Part shown: positions 7,791-12,535 of the stretch, piece by piece
How the letters are laid out: each line of letters begins with the position of its first letter
How positions within the stretch are numbered: the stretch's first letter is position 1
Assembly (NCBI GenBank): GCA_964505305.1
Contig: CAZDHE010000023.1
Coordinates: 1-12,535, forward strand
Reading direction: 5' to 3'
Origin: JAXHLG01 sp964505305
GTDB lineage: Bacteria > Patescibacteriota > Minisyncoccia > Moranbacterales > DUUL01
DNA length: 12,535 bases
Program-made: the position numbers and the translations under genes
Notes under the pieces: model-generated
Seen by the model: only the letters and a program-made list of their open reading frames with translations
Told to the model about the DNA's origin: nothing
Database searches by the model: none

Positions 7791-9122
7791 TTACTTATCC
7801 GATTCTTCCAGGGTTACTTCAACGTTCTTTTCTTCTCCTTTGTCCCAAATCTTGAGATTCACTTTCTGTCCGACCTGCTTATTTCTTATAATTTGCGCCA
7901 ATCCATTATCCTCAGTTACCTTTTCTCCATCCACTTCCAAAATAATGTTATTTTCCTTTAAACCAGCCTTATCCGCCGGACTTCCGGGGACAACAGCCAA
8001 GTCGGATAAACTCTCACCTCTTGCAATCAAAGCTCCGTGACTCACCGGAAGATCATTGGCCTCCTGAATTTGCTCATTTATTAAAACATGCCTTACTCCC
8101 AAATAAGGCCTCACTATCCTGCCTTCCTCTTTTACGCCTTGATATATATCCTTAATCTGATTTATGGGAATGGAAAATCCAATATTTTCCGCGCCTTGAG
8201 CCATAGCAACATTAATACCAACAACCTCGCCTTGCAAGTTCAATAACGGCCCGCCCGAATTTCCGGGGTTAATAGCCGCATCGGTTTGAATAACTTCTTC
8301 TAAAACCTCCGATTGGCCGATCCCGCTTCCGGCTTCAATATTCCTCTTTAGTCCGGAGACAATTCCCTTAGAAACGGTATTCCTAAATTCCCCCAGGGAA
8401 TTGCCAATAGCAATAACAGTTTGTCCAATTTGCAAGCCATCTGAATCTCCCATTTTCAGAACCGACAAATCCTCCTTTGGATCTACCTTTAAAAATGCTA
8501 CATCTAAAAATTGGTCCATAGCTAACACTTCGGCCTCCATTTCCTGACCTTCGTTTGTCATAACGGTATAATCCGCACCCGTGTCGCTCACTACATGCCT
8601 GTTGGTTACAATATACCCCTCTTGATCAATAATAAAGCCAGTACCGCCTCCGATTTCACGCCTTTCCGTTTCCGGCTCTTGATTTTCCCTTTGTCTAGAA
8701 CCGAAAGGGTTAAAGAACGGATCATCGGAAAATGGATCTTGAAAAAAGCTATCCAACTTGGGAACATCTTTAGTAACAACAATGCTCACAACTGCCGGGG
8801 AAGCTCCTTTTACGGCTCCCACTACTGAATTGCTCTCTTCTTCCAAAGAAAGTTCTTCTTGAATATTTGAACCGGGAGAGTCTTTTTGTTCTTTTTCATC
8901 ATCGGGATCTAAAAAGCTTCCTTCCCTATCAAAAAAATCTCCTCCGGCTAAAAATCCGGCTAATCCTCCGAACAAAACACTTAGCAAAATAACAGGTCCC
9001 AACAAAGGAAAAATATATTTTCCGCTCATCGGACTGTTTTTTGCTTTTTCAGTATTTGTCTTATCTGCATTTTCCGTTGAGAGATTACTTAGATTTTCCT
9101 TTTGTTCTTCTGAATTTTGCAT
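7791..9122 (-). CDS. HtrA/DegP-type membrane serine protease
   Basis: This 443-residue protein degrades or refolds damaged proteins outside the cytoplasmic membrane. A polar, presumably cytoplasmic N-terminus (1-35) is followed by one membrane span (about 37-60), an acidic linker, a trypsin-like domain (about 95-325) and one PDZ domain (about 330-430, with SPADKAGLKENNIILEVDGE). The catalytic triad is visible: H176 in TNRHVV, D207 in FLDVAFLKVD and S289 in GNSGGPL. The segment at 120-150, rich in F, D and P (SFFQDPFSDDPFFNPFG), fits the LA loop region of DegP-like enzymes. The start ATG is 9 bases after the ferredoxin stop, with no Shine-Dalgarno. With PpiC upstream and ClpB downstream it belongs to a folding-stress neighbourhood. 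Single PDZ plus membrane anchor is closer to DegS or Gram-positive HtrA than to DegP proper. Confidence 0.93.
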   Translation of the reverse strand: MQNSEEQKENLSNLSTENADKTNTEKAKNSPMSGKYIFPLLGPVILLSVLFGGLAGFLAGGDFFDREGSFLDPDDEKEQKDSPGSNIQEELSLEEESNSVVGAVKGASPAVVSIVVTKDVPKLDSFFQDPFSDDPFFNPFGSRQRENQEPETERREIGGGTGFIIDQEGYIVTNRHVVSDTGADYTVMTNEGQEMEAEVLAMDQFLDVAFLKVDPKEDLSVLKMGDSDGLQIGQTVIAIGNSLGEFRNTVSKGIVSGLKRNIEAGSGIGQSEVLEEVIQTDAAINPGNSGGPLLNLQGEVVGINVAMAQGAENIGFSIPINQIKDIYQGVKEEGRIVRPYLGVRHVLINEQIQEANDLPVSHGALIARGESLSDLAVVPGSPADKAGLKENNIILEVDGEKVTEDNGLAQIIRNKQVGQKVNLKIWDKGEEKNVEVTLEESDK

Positions 9123-9131
9123 AAAAAAAGA

Positions 9132-9314
9132 TTAATTATTATCCAAATTAATTGCTCCAGTGGGGCAACTATTTACTACCTCCTCTAAGTCGCACTCTTG
9201 GCATTCTTCTTTAACAACCTTGGCCATATCTCCATCCAACCGAAAACACTCTTGGAATAAAGATTGACACACTCCGCAACCTATACATTTTTCCTCTTCT
9301 ATGGAAATTTTCAT
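9132..9314 (-). CDS. Small 4Fe-4S ferredoxin
   Basis: This 60-residue electron carrier has the single-cluster pattern C10-x2-C13-x2-C16 ... C50-P (CIGCGVC and CPTGAI). Further cysteines are C23, C38 and C41. In Thermotoga-type single-cluster ferredoxins two extra cysteines form a disulfide, which could apply here, but the C38-x2-C41 pair gives one cysteine more than that scheme needs. A TTG start at 9323 would add MFI; I choose ATG at 9314 by codon preference, since neither has a Shine-Dalgarno. It is the first gene of an operon with the HtrA protease, 9 bases apart. Its redox partner is not in the window. Confidence 0.88.
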   Translation of the reverse strand: MKISIEEEKCIGCGVCQSLFQECFRLDGDMAKVVKEECQECDLEEVVNSCPTGAINLDNN

Positions 9315-9337
9315 AATAAACAATTAAAAAGTTATGA

Positions 9338-9343
9338 ATTATA
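9338..9343 (-). promoter_or_regulatory. -10 element of the ferredoxin-htrA operon
   Basis: A perfect TATAAT on the minus strand lies 23 bases before the ferredoxin ATG, predicting a leader of roughly 17 nt. I see no clear -35 hexamer at the right distance. A small perfect hairpin, TTGATT-AAC-AATCAA (9375-9389), lies just upstream and could be an operator or chance. Confidence 0.45.
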
Positions 9344-9490
9344 ATTTCTATATTTTAAATTCTGTATTTATAAATTGATTAACAATCAACTATCTATCAT
9401 CAACAACGCCAATATAATATAAATAGTTCTTCAGACAATTCTGTGGACAAAAATAATAAAATGATTTTAATTTAGCAACTTCAACAGCCT

Positions 9491-9730
9491 CAATGACAAA
9501 TAACTACCGGGCGAATACTTGTCATTTCAAACCCTTACTTTTTGTTTCTTGTTTCCCTCCCCTTGCTTCTGTTTTAACTTTTAGCTTTAAAATGCAACTT
9601 TGACCCGAGTAGAACAATCTTGCTTCGCAAGAGTTCCACCGGGTTGATTTTTGTCCCGAGTACTCGGGATGAGATTTGAATTCTCAATTCCTTACTTCTT
9701 GCTTCTTACTTCTTGCTTCTTTTTTCTCTC
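9491..9730. repeat. Composite repeat copy A (inverted relative to copy B)
   Basis: In order on the plus strand the block contains: ATGACAAATAACTACCGGGC (9493-9512, recurs in copy C); a CCTTGCTTCTGTTTTAACTTTTAGC module; a nested hairpin at 9604-9643 with outer arms CCCG/CGGG and GTAGAAC/GTTCCAC and a perfect inner stem TCTTGC-TTC-GCAAGA; a perfect 16-bp palindrome TCCCGAGTACTCGGGA (9654-9669); then TTGAATTCTCAATTCC and repeated CTTACTTCTTGCTTCTT. Read in reverse, these modules occur in the same order as in copy B on the other side of the ppiC-like gene. The rest of the 9315-9746 gap holds only the ferredoxin promoter. Confidence 0.75.
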
Positions 9731-9746
9731 TCTTTAAATCAGCATC

Positions 9747-10793
9747 TCAATTAATACTCGGGTCTCCCGTGGATTTCATACGTATCTCTTCTGCTTTTTT
9801 TTCAAAATTGTCATTCTTGAAAATCAATTCTCCCCGTGTCTTGTCCCACTCATACTCATTCAGAAAAACTCTGACGTCAGCTTCTTTTTTTATCTCCTCA
9901 AGCCAACCCAGAAAATCGCCCTCTCTGGTAAAAATCTGTTTTAACTTAACTTCTTTTTCTTTGCCTTCCCCTCTAATGTCTTCTAAATAAATAATATGGT
10001 TACCAAGAGAACTTTGAATTATCCCGGAATAATCTCCCTTTTTCATCTCAAAAGCCTTATCCGCCACCTCCGGAACCAGGTGCTCTTTTTTTAGCCATCC
10101 CAAATCCCCTCCCTCTTCAGCGGTTTCCCCCTTGGAATATTCTTTGGCAATTTCTTCGAAATCATCCCCTTCTTCAAGCAAATCCATGGCTTTATTGATT
10201 TTTTTCAAATCTCTTTTTTTAGCCACTTCGCTCCTATAATGCTCCATTAGACCCTCCAAATAAAGCTGAGGTATCACCACGTTATCCCTAAAATCTTCCA
10301 AAGACCAATTATACATCTCTTCCAAACTGCCAACTAATTTATCCACGCTGCCGGCTTCTTCGGCTTTAGATTTTATAGCATCCTCGGCTTCTTTTTTGGA
10401 AATCTCAATTCCTCTTTCCCGAGCCGCCAATTCTATAATCTTATTTTCTATCATCTTGTTGAAAACATCTTTTTCCTTGATTTTTAATCTAAGTTTCCCA
10501 TCTTGAGTTTCAAAGTCCACTCTCAAGCCCATCTCCGAAAAATCGTTTTCTCGGTAGAATTTTTTTATAGACTCCGAATTATCAATAAAATCTCCGGCAG
10601 TAATGAAATTTTTTCCTTCCACCACCGCAGCCGGATAAGGAATCACCTTAAAAATAGGCTTAGTCCAAGAATTTAAAATCCCGAAAAAACAAACTCCCCC
10701 AAGCAACACCAACACTAACAATAACACCGCTCCCGTCACAGCAATTTTTTTCTTTTTAATTAAAATTTCTTTAAAATTTTTTAGTTTATTCAT
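9747..10793 (-). CDS. Membrane-anchored PpiC/SurA-like peptidyl-prolyl isomerase
   Basis: This 348-residue foldase helps exported proteins fold at the outer face of the membrane. It begins with a basic cytoplasmic tail and one membrane span (about 17-40). A helical SurA-N-like chaperone region follows (about 60-190), then a parvulin/rotamase domain (about 195-275) with the family pattern FEEIAKEYSKGETAEEGGDLGW and VADKAFEMKKGDYSG...GNHIIYL, and an extra C-terminal helical part to 348. No lipobox is seen; the span looks uncleaved, as in a membrane-tethered PrsA analogue. The ATG at 10793 has no Shine-Dalgarno; a TATAAT lies 19 bases upstream. The stop is TGA. The last codons (TGDPSIN) use DNA resembling the neighbouring repeat. 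Confidence 0.88.
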   Translation of the reverse strand: MNKLKNFKEILIKKKKIAVTGAVLLLVLVLLGGVCFFGILNSWTKPIFKVIPYPAAVVEGKNFITAGDFIDNSESIKKFYRENDFSEMGLRVDFETQDGKLRLKIKEKDVFNKMIENKIIELAARERGIEISKKEAEDAIKSKAEEAGSVDKLVGSLEEMYNWSLEDFRDNVVIPQLYLEGLMEHYRSEVAKKRDLKKINKAMDLLEEGDDFEEIAKEYSKGETAEEGGDLGWLKKEHLVPEVADKAFEMKKGDYSGIIQSSLGNHIIYLEDIRGEGKEKEVKLKQIFTREGDFLGWLEEIKKEADVRVFLNEYEWDKTRGELIFKNDNFEKKAEEIRMKSTGDPSIN

Positions 10794-10812
10794 TTTACTT
10801 TTTCAACAATAA

Positions 10813-10818
10813 ATTATA
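10813..10818 (-). promoter_or_regulatory. -10 element of the ppiC-like gene
   Basis: A perfect TATAAT on the minus strand lies 19 bases before the ATG, predicting a leader of about 12 nt. No good -35 is visible at 16-18 bases upstream. Similar close placement is seen for ClpB and the ferredoxin. Confidence 0.45.
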
Positions 10819-10860
10819 GCTTCAGACTTATTTCAATAATAATCCCAAGTCAAAAAAATG

Positions 10861-11256
10861 TCAAAAAAGAAGCAAGGGCGAGGGTTTGAAATGACAAATT
10901 TCAAAGCTCAAATGTCAAATGAAAGGGGTAAGAAGCAAGAAGTAAGGGGCAAGGAGTTGAGAACTCAAAGCTTAAAAGTCAAAATTCAAAGCCATAGCTT
11001 AAAGTTTAAAGTTTAAAGTTTAAAACAGAAGCAAGAGTCAAGAAATAAGGGGTAAGGGGAGAGAAACTAAAATGACAAATGGCTAAACTCAAAAGTCAAA
11101 TGATTTTGATCCCGGGTATTCGAGACGAGAGTCAATAGTAAGAGCTTAAAAGTCAGCCCGGTGGAACTTTTGCGAAGCAAGATTGTTCCACTCGGTTCAA
11201 AGCCGCAGCTCAAAGCTAAAAGTTTAAATAGAAGTAAGAATTAAGAAGCAAGGAAA
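10861..11256. repeat. Composite repeat copy B
   Basis: Modules on the plus strand: AGCAAGGGCGAGGGTTTGAA with ATGACAAATTTCAAAGCTCA (10891-10910); AAGAAGCAAGAAGTAAGG and GAGTTGAGAACTCAAAG (about 10930-10969); a heptamer run at 10999-11025; a second ATGACAAATG module (11072); a degenerate palindrome TCCCGGGTATTCGAGA (11110-11125, 3 differences from copy A); and a nested hairpin at 11157-11196 with arms CCCGGTGGAAC and GTTCCACTCGG and inner TTGC-GAA-GCAA, followed by CAAAGCTAAAAGTTTAAA. The hairpin and flank match copy A in reverse orientation. Confidence 0.75.
10999..11025. repeat. Short tandem heptamer TTTAAAG
   Basis: The unit TTTAAAG (equivalently AAAGTTT) is repeated about three and a half times without error. 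It sits inside composite repeat copy B and may vary in copy number between strains. Confidence 0.7.
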
Positions 11257-11258
11257 CT

Positions 11259-11294
11259 GAAGTTCGAATTCTGCGGATGCAGAAGTCGAACTTC
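11259..11294. repeat. 16-bp-arm hairpin
   Basis: The left arm GAAGTTCGAATTCTGC (11259-11274) and right arm GCAGAAGTCGAACTTC (11279-11294) pair over 16 positions with one mismatch and a 4-base loop GGAT. No T run follows directly on either strand, so it is a poor intrinsic terminator. It marks the right end of the composite repeat and the left end of the zinc-finger cassette. Between it and the promoter at 11412 I see only an AC-rich stretch with no gene. Confidence 0.75.
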
Positions 11295-11411
11295 AAGGTT
11301 TTTCCCAGAGAAGTGTCCTTTTCATTTCAGCATATTACCATCTAAACATTTAAACAAATACATCAAACACCCAATAAACAACCCCCGCCCGGAAAACTGG
11401 CCAAAGAATCT

Positions 11412-11440
11412 TTGACGACTACCAAAACCTATGATACAAG
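11412..11440 (+). promoter_or_regulatory. Promoter of the zinc-finger gene
   Basis: TTGACG (11412-11417, 5 of 6) and TACAAG (11435-11440, 4 of 6) are separated by 17 bases, and TGA directly before the -10 gives an extended -10. Transcription should begin near 11447, leaving a leader of about 180 nt before the ATG at 11630. This is the only good rightward promoter I found in the window. Confidence 0.6.
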
Positions 11441-11446
11441 AGGATT

Positions 11447-11629
11447 AAAGTGAGCGCTTTGAATGTATGGATCTTTTCTGCGCAAAGTCACGCGAGTAAA
11501 TTATTCAACTGGAGCGGCGGCTGCTTTCCTACGTGGCGCTAAAGGATCCGCCCACACATTCAAAGAGTTATGAAGCTTTGTCTGAGACACGCGGAAAGCA
11601 GCCATAAAGTTCTTTTCAAGGAGGAAAAA
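11447..11629 (+). ncRNA. Structured, pseudoknot-capable 5' leader
   Basis: Hand folding gives one long hairpin. 11457-11470 pairs with 11552-11565 (14 positions, one A-C mismatch). 11471-11477 pairs with 11541-11547, with a G-U pair and a 4-base bulge. GCGC 11480-11483 pairs with 11536-11539, and CACG 11489-11492 with CGTG 11532-11535, with a 5-base bulge (AAAGT) between these last two. That is about 28 pairs in all. Its apical loop (11493-11531) contains GGCTGCTTTCC (11519-11529), an exact complement of GGAAAGCAGCC (11593-11603) downstream of the hairpin, so an 11-bp pseudoknot can form. The Shine-Dalgarno (11618-11624) follows 14 bases later. A riboswitch-like or autoregulatory leader is inferred. 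I recognise no known family. Confidence 0.55.
11618..11624 (+). promoter_or_regulatory. Perfect Shine-Dalgarno deciding the start at 11630
   Basis: AAGGAGG is placed 5 bases before ATG 11630. It rules out the upstream in-frame ATG at 11570, which would add 20 residues encoded by the structured leader. It is the only strong Shine-Dalgarno found for any gene in the window. Confidence 0.85.
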
Positions 11630-11980
11630 ATGGGAAGAAGAAATCGACACATCACAAATTTTGAAGAGGTCTGCCGGAAAATCAGAATTCACTCAATCGC
11701 AGACATTGCCCCGCTTGTAGGCGCAGACACTGCCTTCTCAGGCAGAGCTAGTCAAAAGGGTGACATATATATTATTTGTCCCTTTCACCGAGAAACAACA
11801 CCTTCTTTAAAATATTCAACCCAAAACGATCTGTTTTACTGCTATGGTTGTCAAAGGAGCGGTAATCTAATAGATTTCTATGCTAAAATCAGCGGAGGAT
11901 CATTCCTTAATTCGGTAATTCTTCTTGCCCATTTCTTCAAAATCAATGTCCGCTGGACCAAAACAGCTAAAAGCCGGTAA
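11630..11980 (+). CDS. Stand-alone CHC2 (DnaG-type) zinc-finger protein
   Basis: This 116-residue protein resembles only the N-terminal zinc-binding domain of bacterial primase DnaG. Seen features: an opening helix (FEEVCRKIRIHSIADIAPLVG), then CPFHRETTPSLKY, FYCYGCQRSGNLIDFY and a closing helix SFLNSVILLAHFF. The likely zinc ligands are the C and H of CPFH and the two cysteines of CYGC, numbered from ATG as C50, H53, C71 and C74. There is no TOPRIM catalytic domain, so it cannot be a primase alone; it may bind single-stranded DNA or RNA, or act with a partner. It is the only rightward gene, has its own promoter, structured leader, Shine-Dalgarno and terminator, and touches repeats on both sides, all of which suggest an independent, perhaps acquired cassette. 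Confidence 0.8.
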   Translation: MGRRNRHITNFEEVCRKIRIHSIADIAPLVGADTAFSGRASQKGDIYIICPFHRETTPSLKYSTQNDLFYCYGCQRSGNLIDFYAKISGGSFLNSVILLAHFFKINVRWTKTAKSR

Positions 11981-12010
11981 TCCCAAGAGATTAACCGGCT
12001 TTTCCTTTTC
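11969..12010 (+). terminator. Intrinsic terminator overlapping the zinc-finger stop
   Basis: AAAAGCCGGT (11969-11978) pairs perfectly with ACCGGCTTTT (11994-12003) over 10 bp, followed by CCTTTTC. The left arm includes the last sense codons and the T of the TAA stop, so gene and terminator are fused compactly. Confidence 0.85.
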
Positions 12011-12027
12011 GCCGGAGCGGGTCTCTC

Positions 12028-12142
12028 GAGCCGGTTCTTGGGTTTTTCTCGTTTCCGTTTTGGTAGGAGTTAAATGAACCCCTGAAATGGACCGGAAACC
12101 CATTCCGGCTCTAAACCCGACAATCACTGTTTGTCAGGTTTA
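12028..12142. other. Strongly structured non-coding segment
   Basis: GAGCCGG (12028-12034) pairs with CCGGCTC (12105-12111), and TGGGTTT (12039-12045) with AAACCCA (12096-12102). Inside these, GGT (12062-12064) pairs with ACC (12091-12093), and AGGAGTT (12065-12071) with AACCCCT (12077-12083) with one mismatch. A second hairpin, the TAAACCCGACA repeat, follows directly. It lies after the zinc-finger terminator, so if transcribed rightward it needs read-through or its own start. It could be a small RNA, a leftward 3' structure for the permease gene, or a folded repeat. Confidence 0.4.
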
Positions 12143-12145
12143 GGG
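12112..12145 (+). repeat. TAAACCCGACA hairpin repeat, right copy
   Basis: TAAACCCGACA (12112-12122) pairs with TGTCAGGTTTA (12132-12142) over 11 positions with one C-A mismatch and a 9-base loop. This copy is better paired than the left copy at 110-143. Confidence 0.65.
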
Positions 12146-12175
12146 GCTTAAGAGAAAATTAAGAAGAAAGAAAAA

Positions 12176-12350
12176 AGAATGTCAAATAACTACCCGGTGG
12201 AATAAGATTTTGAAAAAATCTTATTCCCGAGGACCCGGGATTATTCCACCGGGACTAAATCTCAAATGTCAAATTTTAACCTTCGAGTTTTAAAATTTGG
12301 ATTTCATTTGGGTTTTGGGTTTTCTCACTCCTACCCCTTTCTCCCCGCCT
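12176..12350. repeat. Composite repeat copy C with competing stems
   Basis: ATGTCAAATAACTACCCGG (from 12179) matches copy A's left module. CCCGGTGGAATAA (12193-12205) pairs perfectly with TTATTCCACCGGG (12241-12253), while GGAATAAGATTTT (12199-12211) pairs perfectly with AAAATCTTATTCC (12215-12227) around a GAA loop. The two 13-bp stems share bases and exclude one another. Between them is a degenerate form of the CCCGAGTACTCGGG palindrome. The right part, CATTTGGGTTTTGGGTTTTC, repeats a module from 7715-7745. Confidence 0.75.
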
Positions 12351-12356
12351 CTTGCC

Positions 12357-12535
12357 TTAATCTTTCCTCATCGCCTCCATAGGCTGCATTTCACCGGCCT
12401 TGCGAGCGGGTTTATAACCAAAAACCACTCCTACCAACAAAGAAAATCCAAGCGCTAACAAAACAGAAAACCAACTAACAGGAAAATTCAAAGCAAATCC
12501 TAACTGAAAAGCTGTCCATTCAGCAATTTCAATAA
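12357..12535 (-). CDS. MacB/FtsX-type ABC permease, C-terminus (partial)
   Basis: The visible 58 residues are the end of a larger leftward gene cut by the window edge. They read through two hydrophobic segments (WTAFQLGFALNFPVSWFSVL and LALGFSLLVGVVFG) and finish with YKPARKAGEMQPMEAMRKD and a TAA stop. The ending small-x-x-PARKA...xPMEAMR is the hallmark of MacB-like permeases of the FtsX superfamily, which work with an ABC ATPase in lipoprotein, peptide or drug export. The ATPase would be expected just outside the window. Confidence 0.85.
   Translation of the reverse strand, partial: IEIAEWTAFQLGFALNFPVSWFSVLLALGFSLLVGVVFGYKPARKAGEMQPMEAMRKD

Noticed and set aside
10891..11110. Repeated ATGACAAAT/CAAATG units suggesting a CRISPR array
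   Set aside because: Unit sequence and spacing are irregular, with no constant repeat-spacer length and no cas genes.
11593..11605. GGAAAGCAGCCA resembling the SRP RNA GGAAGCAGCC motif
   Set aside because: The conserved SRP apical hairpin (GGTCAGGTCC partner) is absent; the segment is better explained as the pseudoknot partner of 11519-11529.
11501..11692. 63-codon minus-strand frame over the zinc-finger leader
   Set aside because: Overlaps the structured leader and the start of a supported gene on the other strand; no start signals and no family.
11900..12127. 75-codon minus-strand frame
   Set aside because: Runs through the terminator and structured DNA; arginine/threonine-rich translation typical of a chance frame.
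12112..12145. Hairpin resembling an integron attC site
   Set aside because: No GTTRRRY/RYYYAAC core sites and no integrase in view.

Overview
The window looks like a low-GC bacterial chromosome fragment, most probably from a Candidate Phyla Radiation (Patescibacteria, Parcubacteria-like) genome. This placement is an inference from several signs: a membrane-anchored baseplate-J-like protein of the type often seen in CPR genomes, an FtsA-like actin fold protein, lipid-anchor-free single-span extracytoplasmic proteins suited to a one-membrane cell, an almost complete absence of Shine-Dalgarno sequences, and intergenic DNA full of modular repeats. Stops TAA, TAG and TGA are all used, so the UGA-glycine code of Gracilibacteria/Absconditabacteria is unlikely. 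I cannot name a species. No tRNA, rRNA or CRISPR array was seen.

Layout, left to right. 1-493 has no convincing gene; its left edge carries a strong leftward promoter whose spacer holds an 8-base G/C homopolymer. 494-3795 is a leftward two-gene unit: an FtsA-like ATPase followed by a single-span baseplate-J-like surface protein. A gene-free stretch (3796-4232) holds a good leftward promoter. 4233-7595 is a leftward pair, ClpB then an orphan SufC-like ABC ATPase, with the TAA stop and ATG start directly abutting. 7791-9314 is a leftward pair, a small ferredoxin then an HtrA/DegP-type membrane serine protease. 9747-10793 is a leftward membrane-anchored PpiC/SurA-like foldase. Taken together, ClpB, HtrA and PpiC form a protein quality-control neighbourhood covering the cytoplasm and the outer face of the membrane.

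The right quarter differs. After about 450 bases of composite repeat and a 16-bp-arm hairpin comes the only rightward gene (11630-11980), a stand-alone 116-residue protein made almost entirely of a DnaG-type CHC2 zinc finger. It has its own promoter (TTGACG-17-TACAAG), a roughly 180-nt leader that can form a long 28-bp hairpin plus an 11-bp loop-to-tail pseudoknot, the only perfect Shine-Dalgarno sequence in the window, and a strong intrinsic terminator that starts inside the last codons. More structured non-coding DNA and another repeat follow, then the C-terminus of a MacB/FtsX-type ABC permease (12357 to the edge).

The most interesting signals are (1) the pseudoknotted leader plus mini zinc-finger cassette, a candidate new RNA-regulated system; (2) a ClpB with a full ClpB middle domain that also carries a ClpC-like VGF tripeptide where ClpP docks; (3) the homopolymer in a promoter spacer, a possible phase switch; and (4) a modular hairpin repeat family, with inverted colinear copies bracketing the ppiC-like gene.
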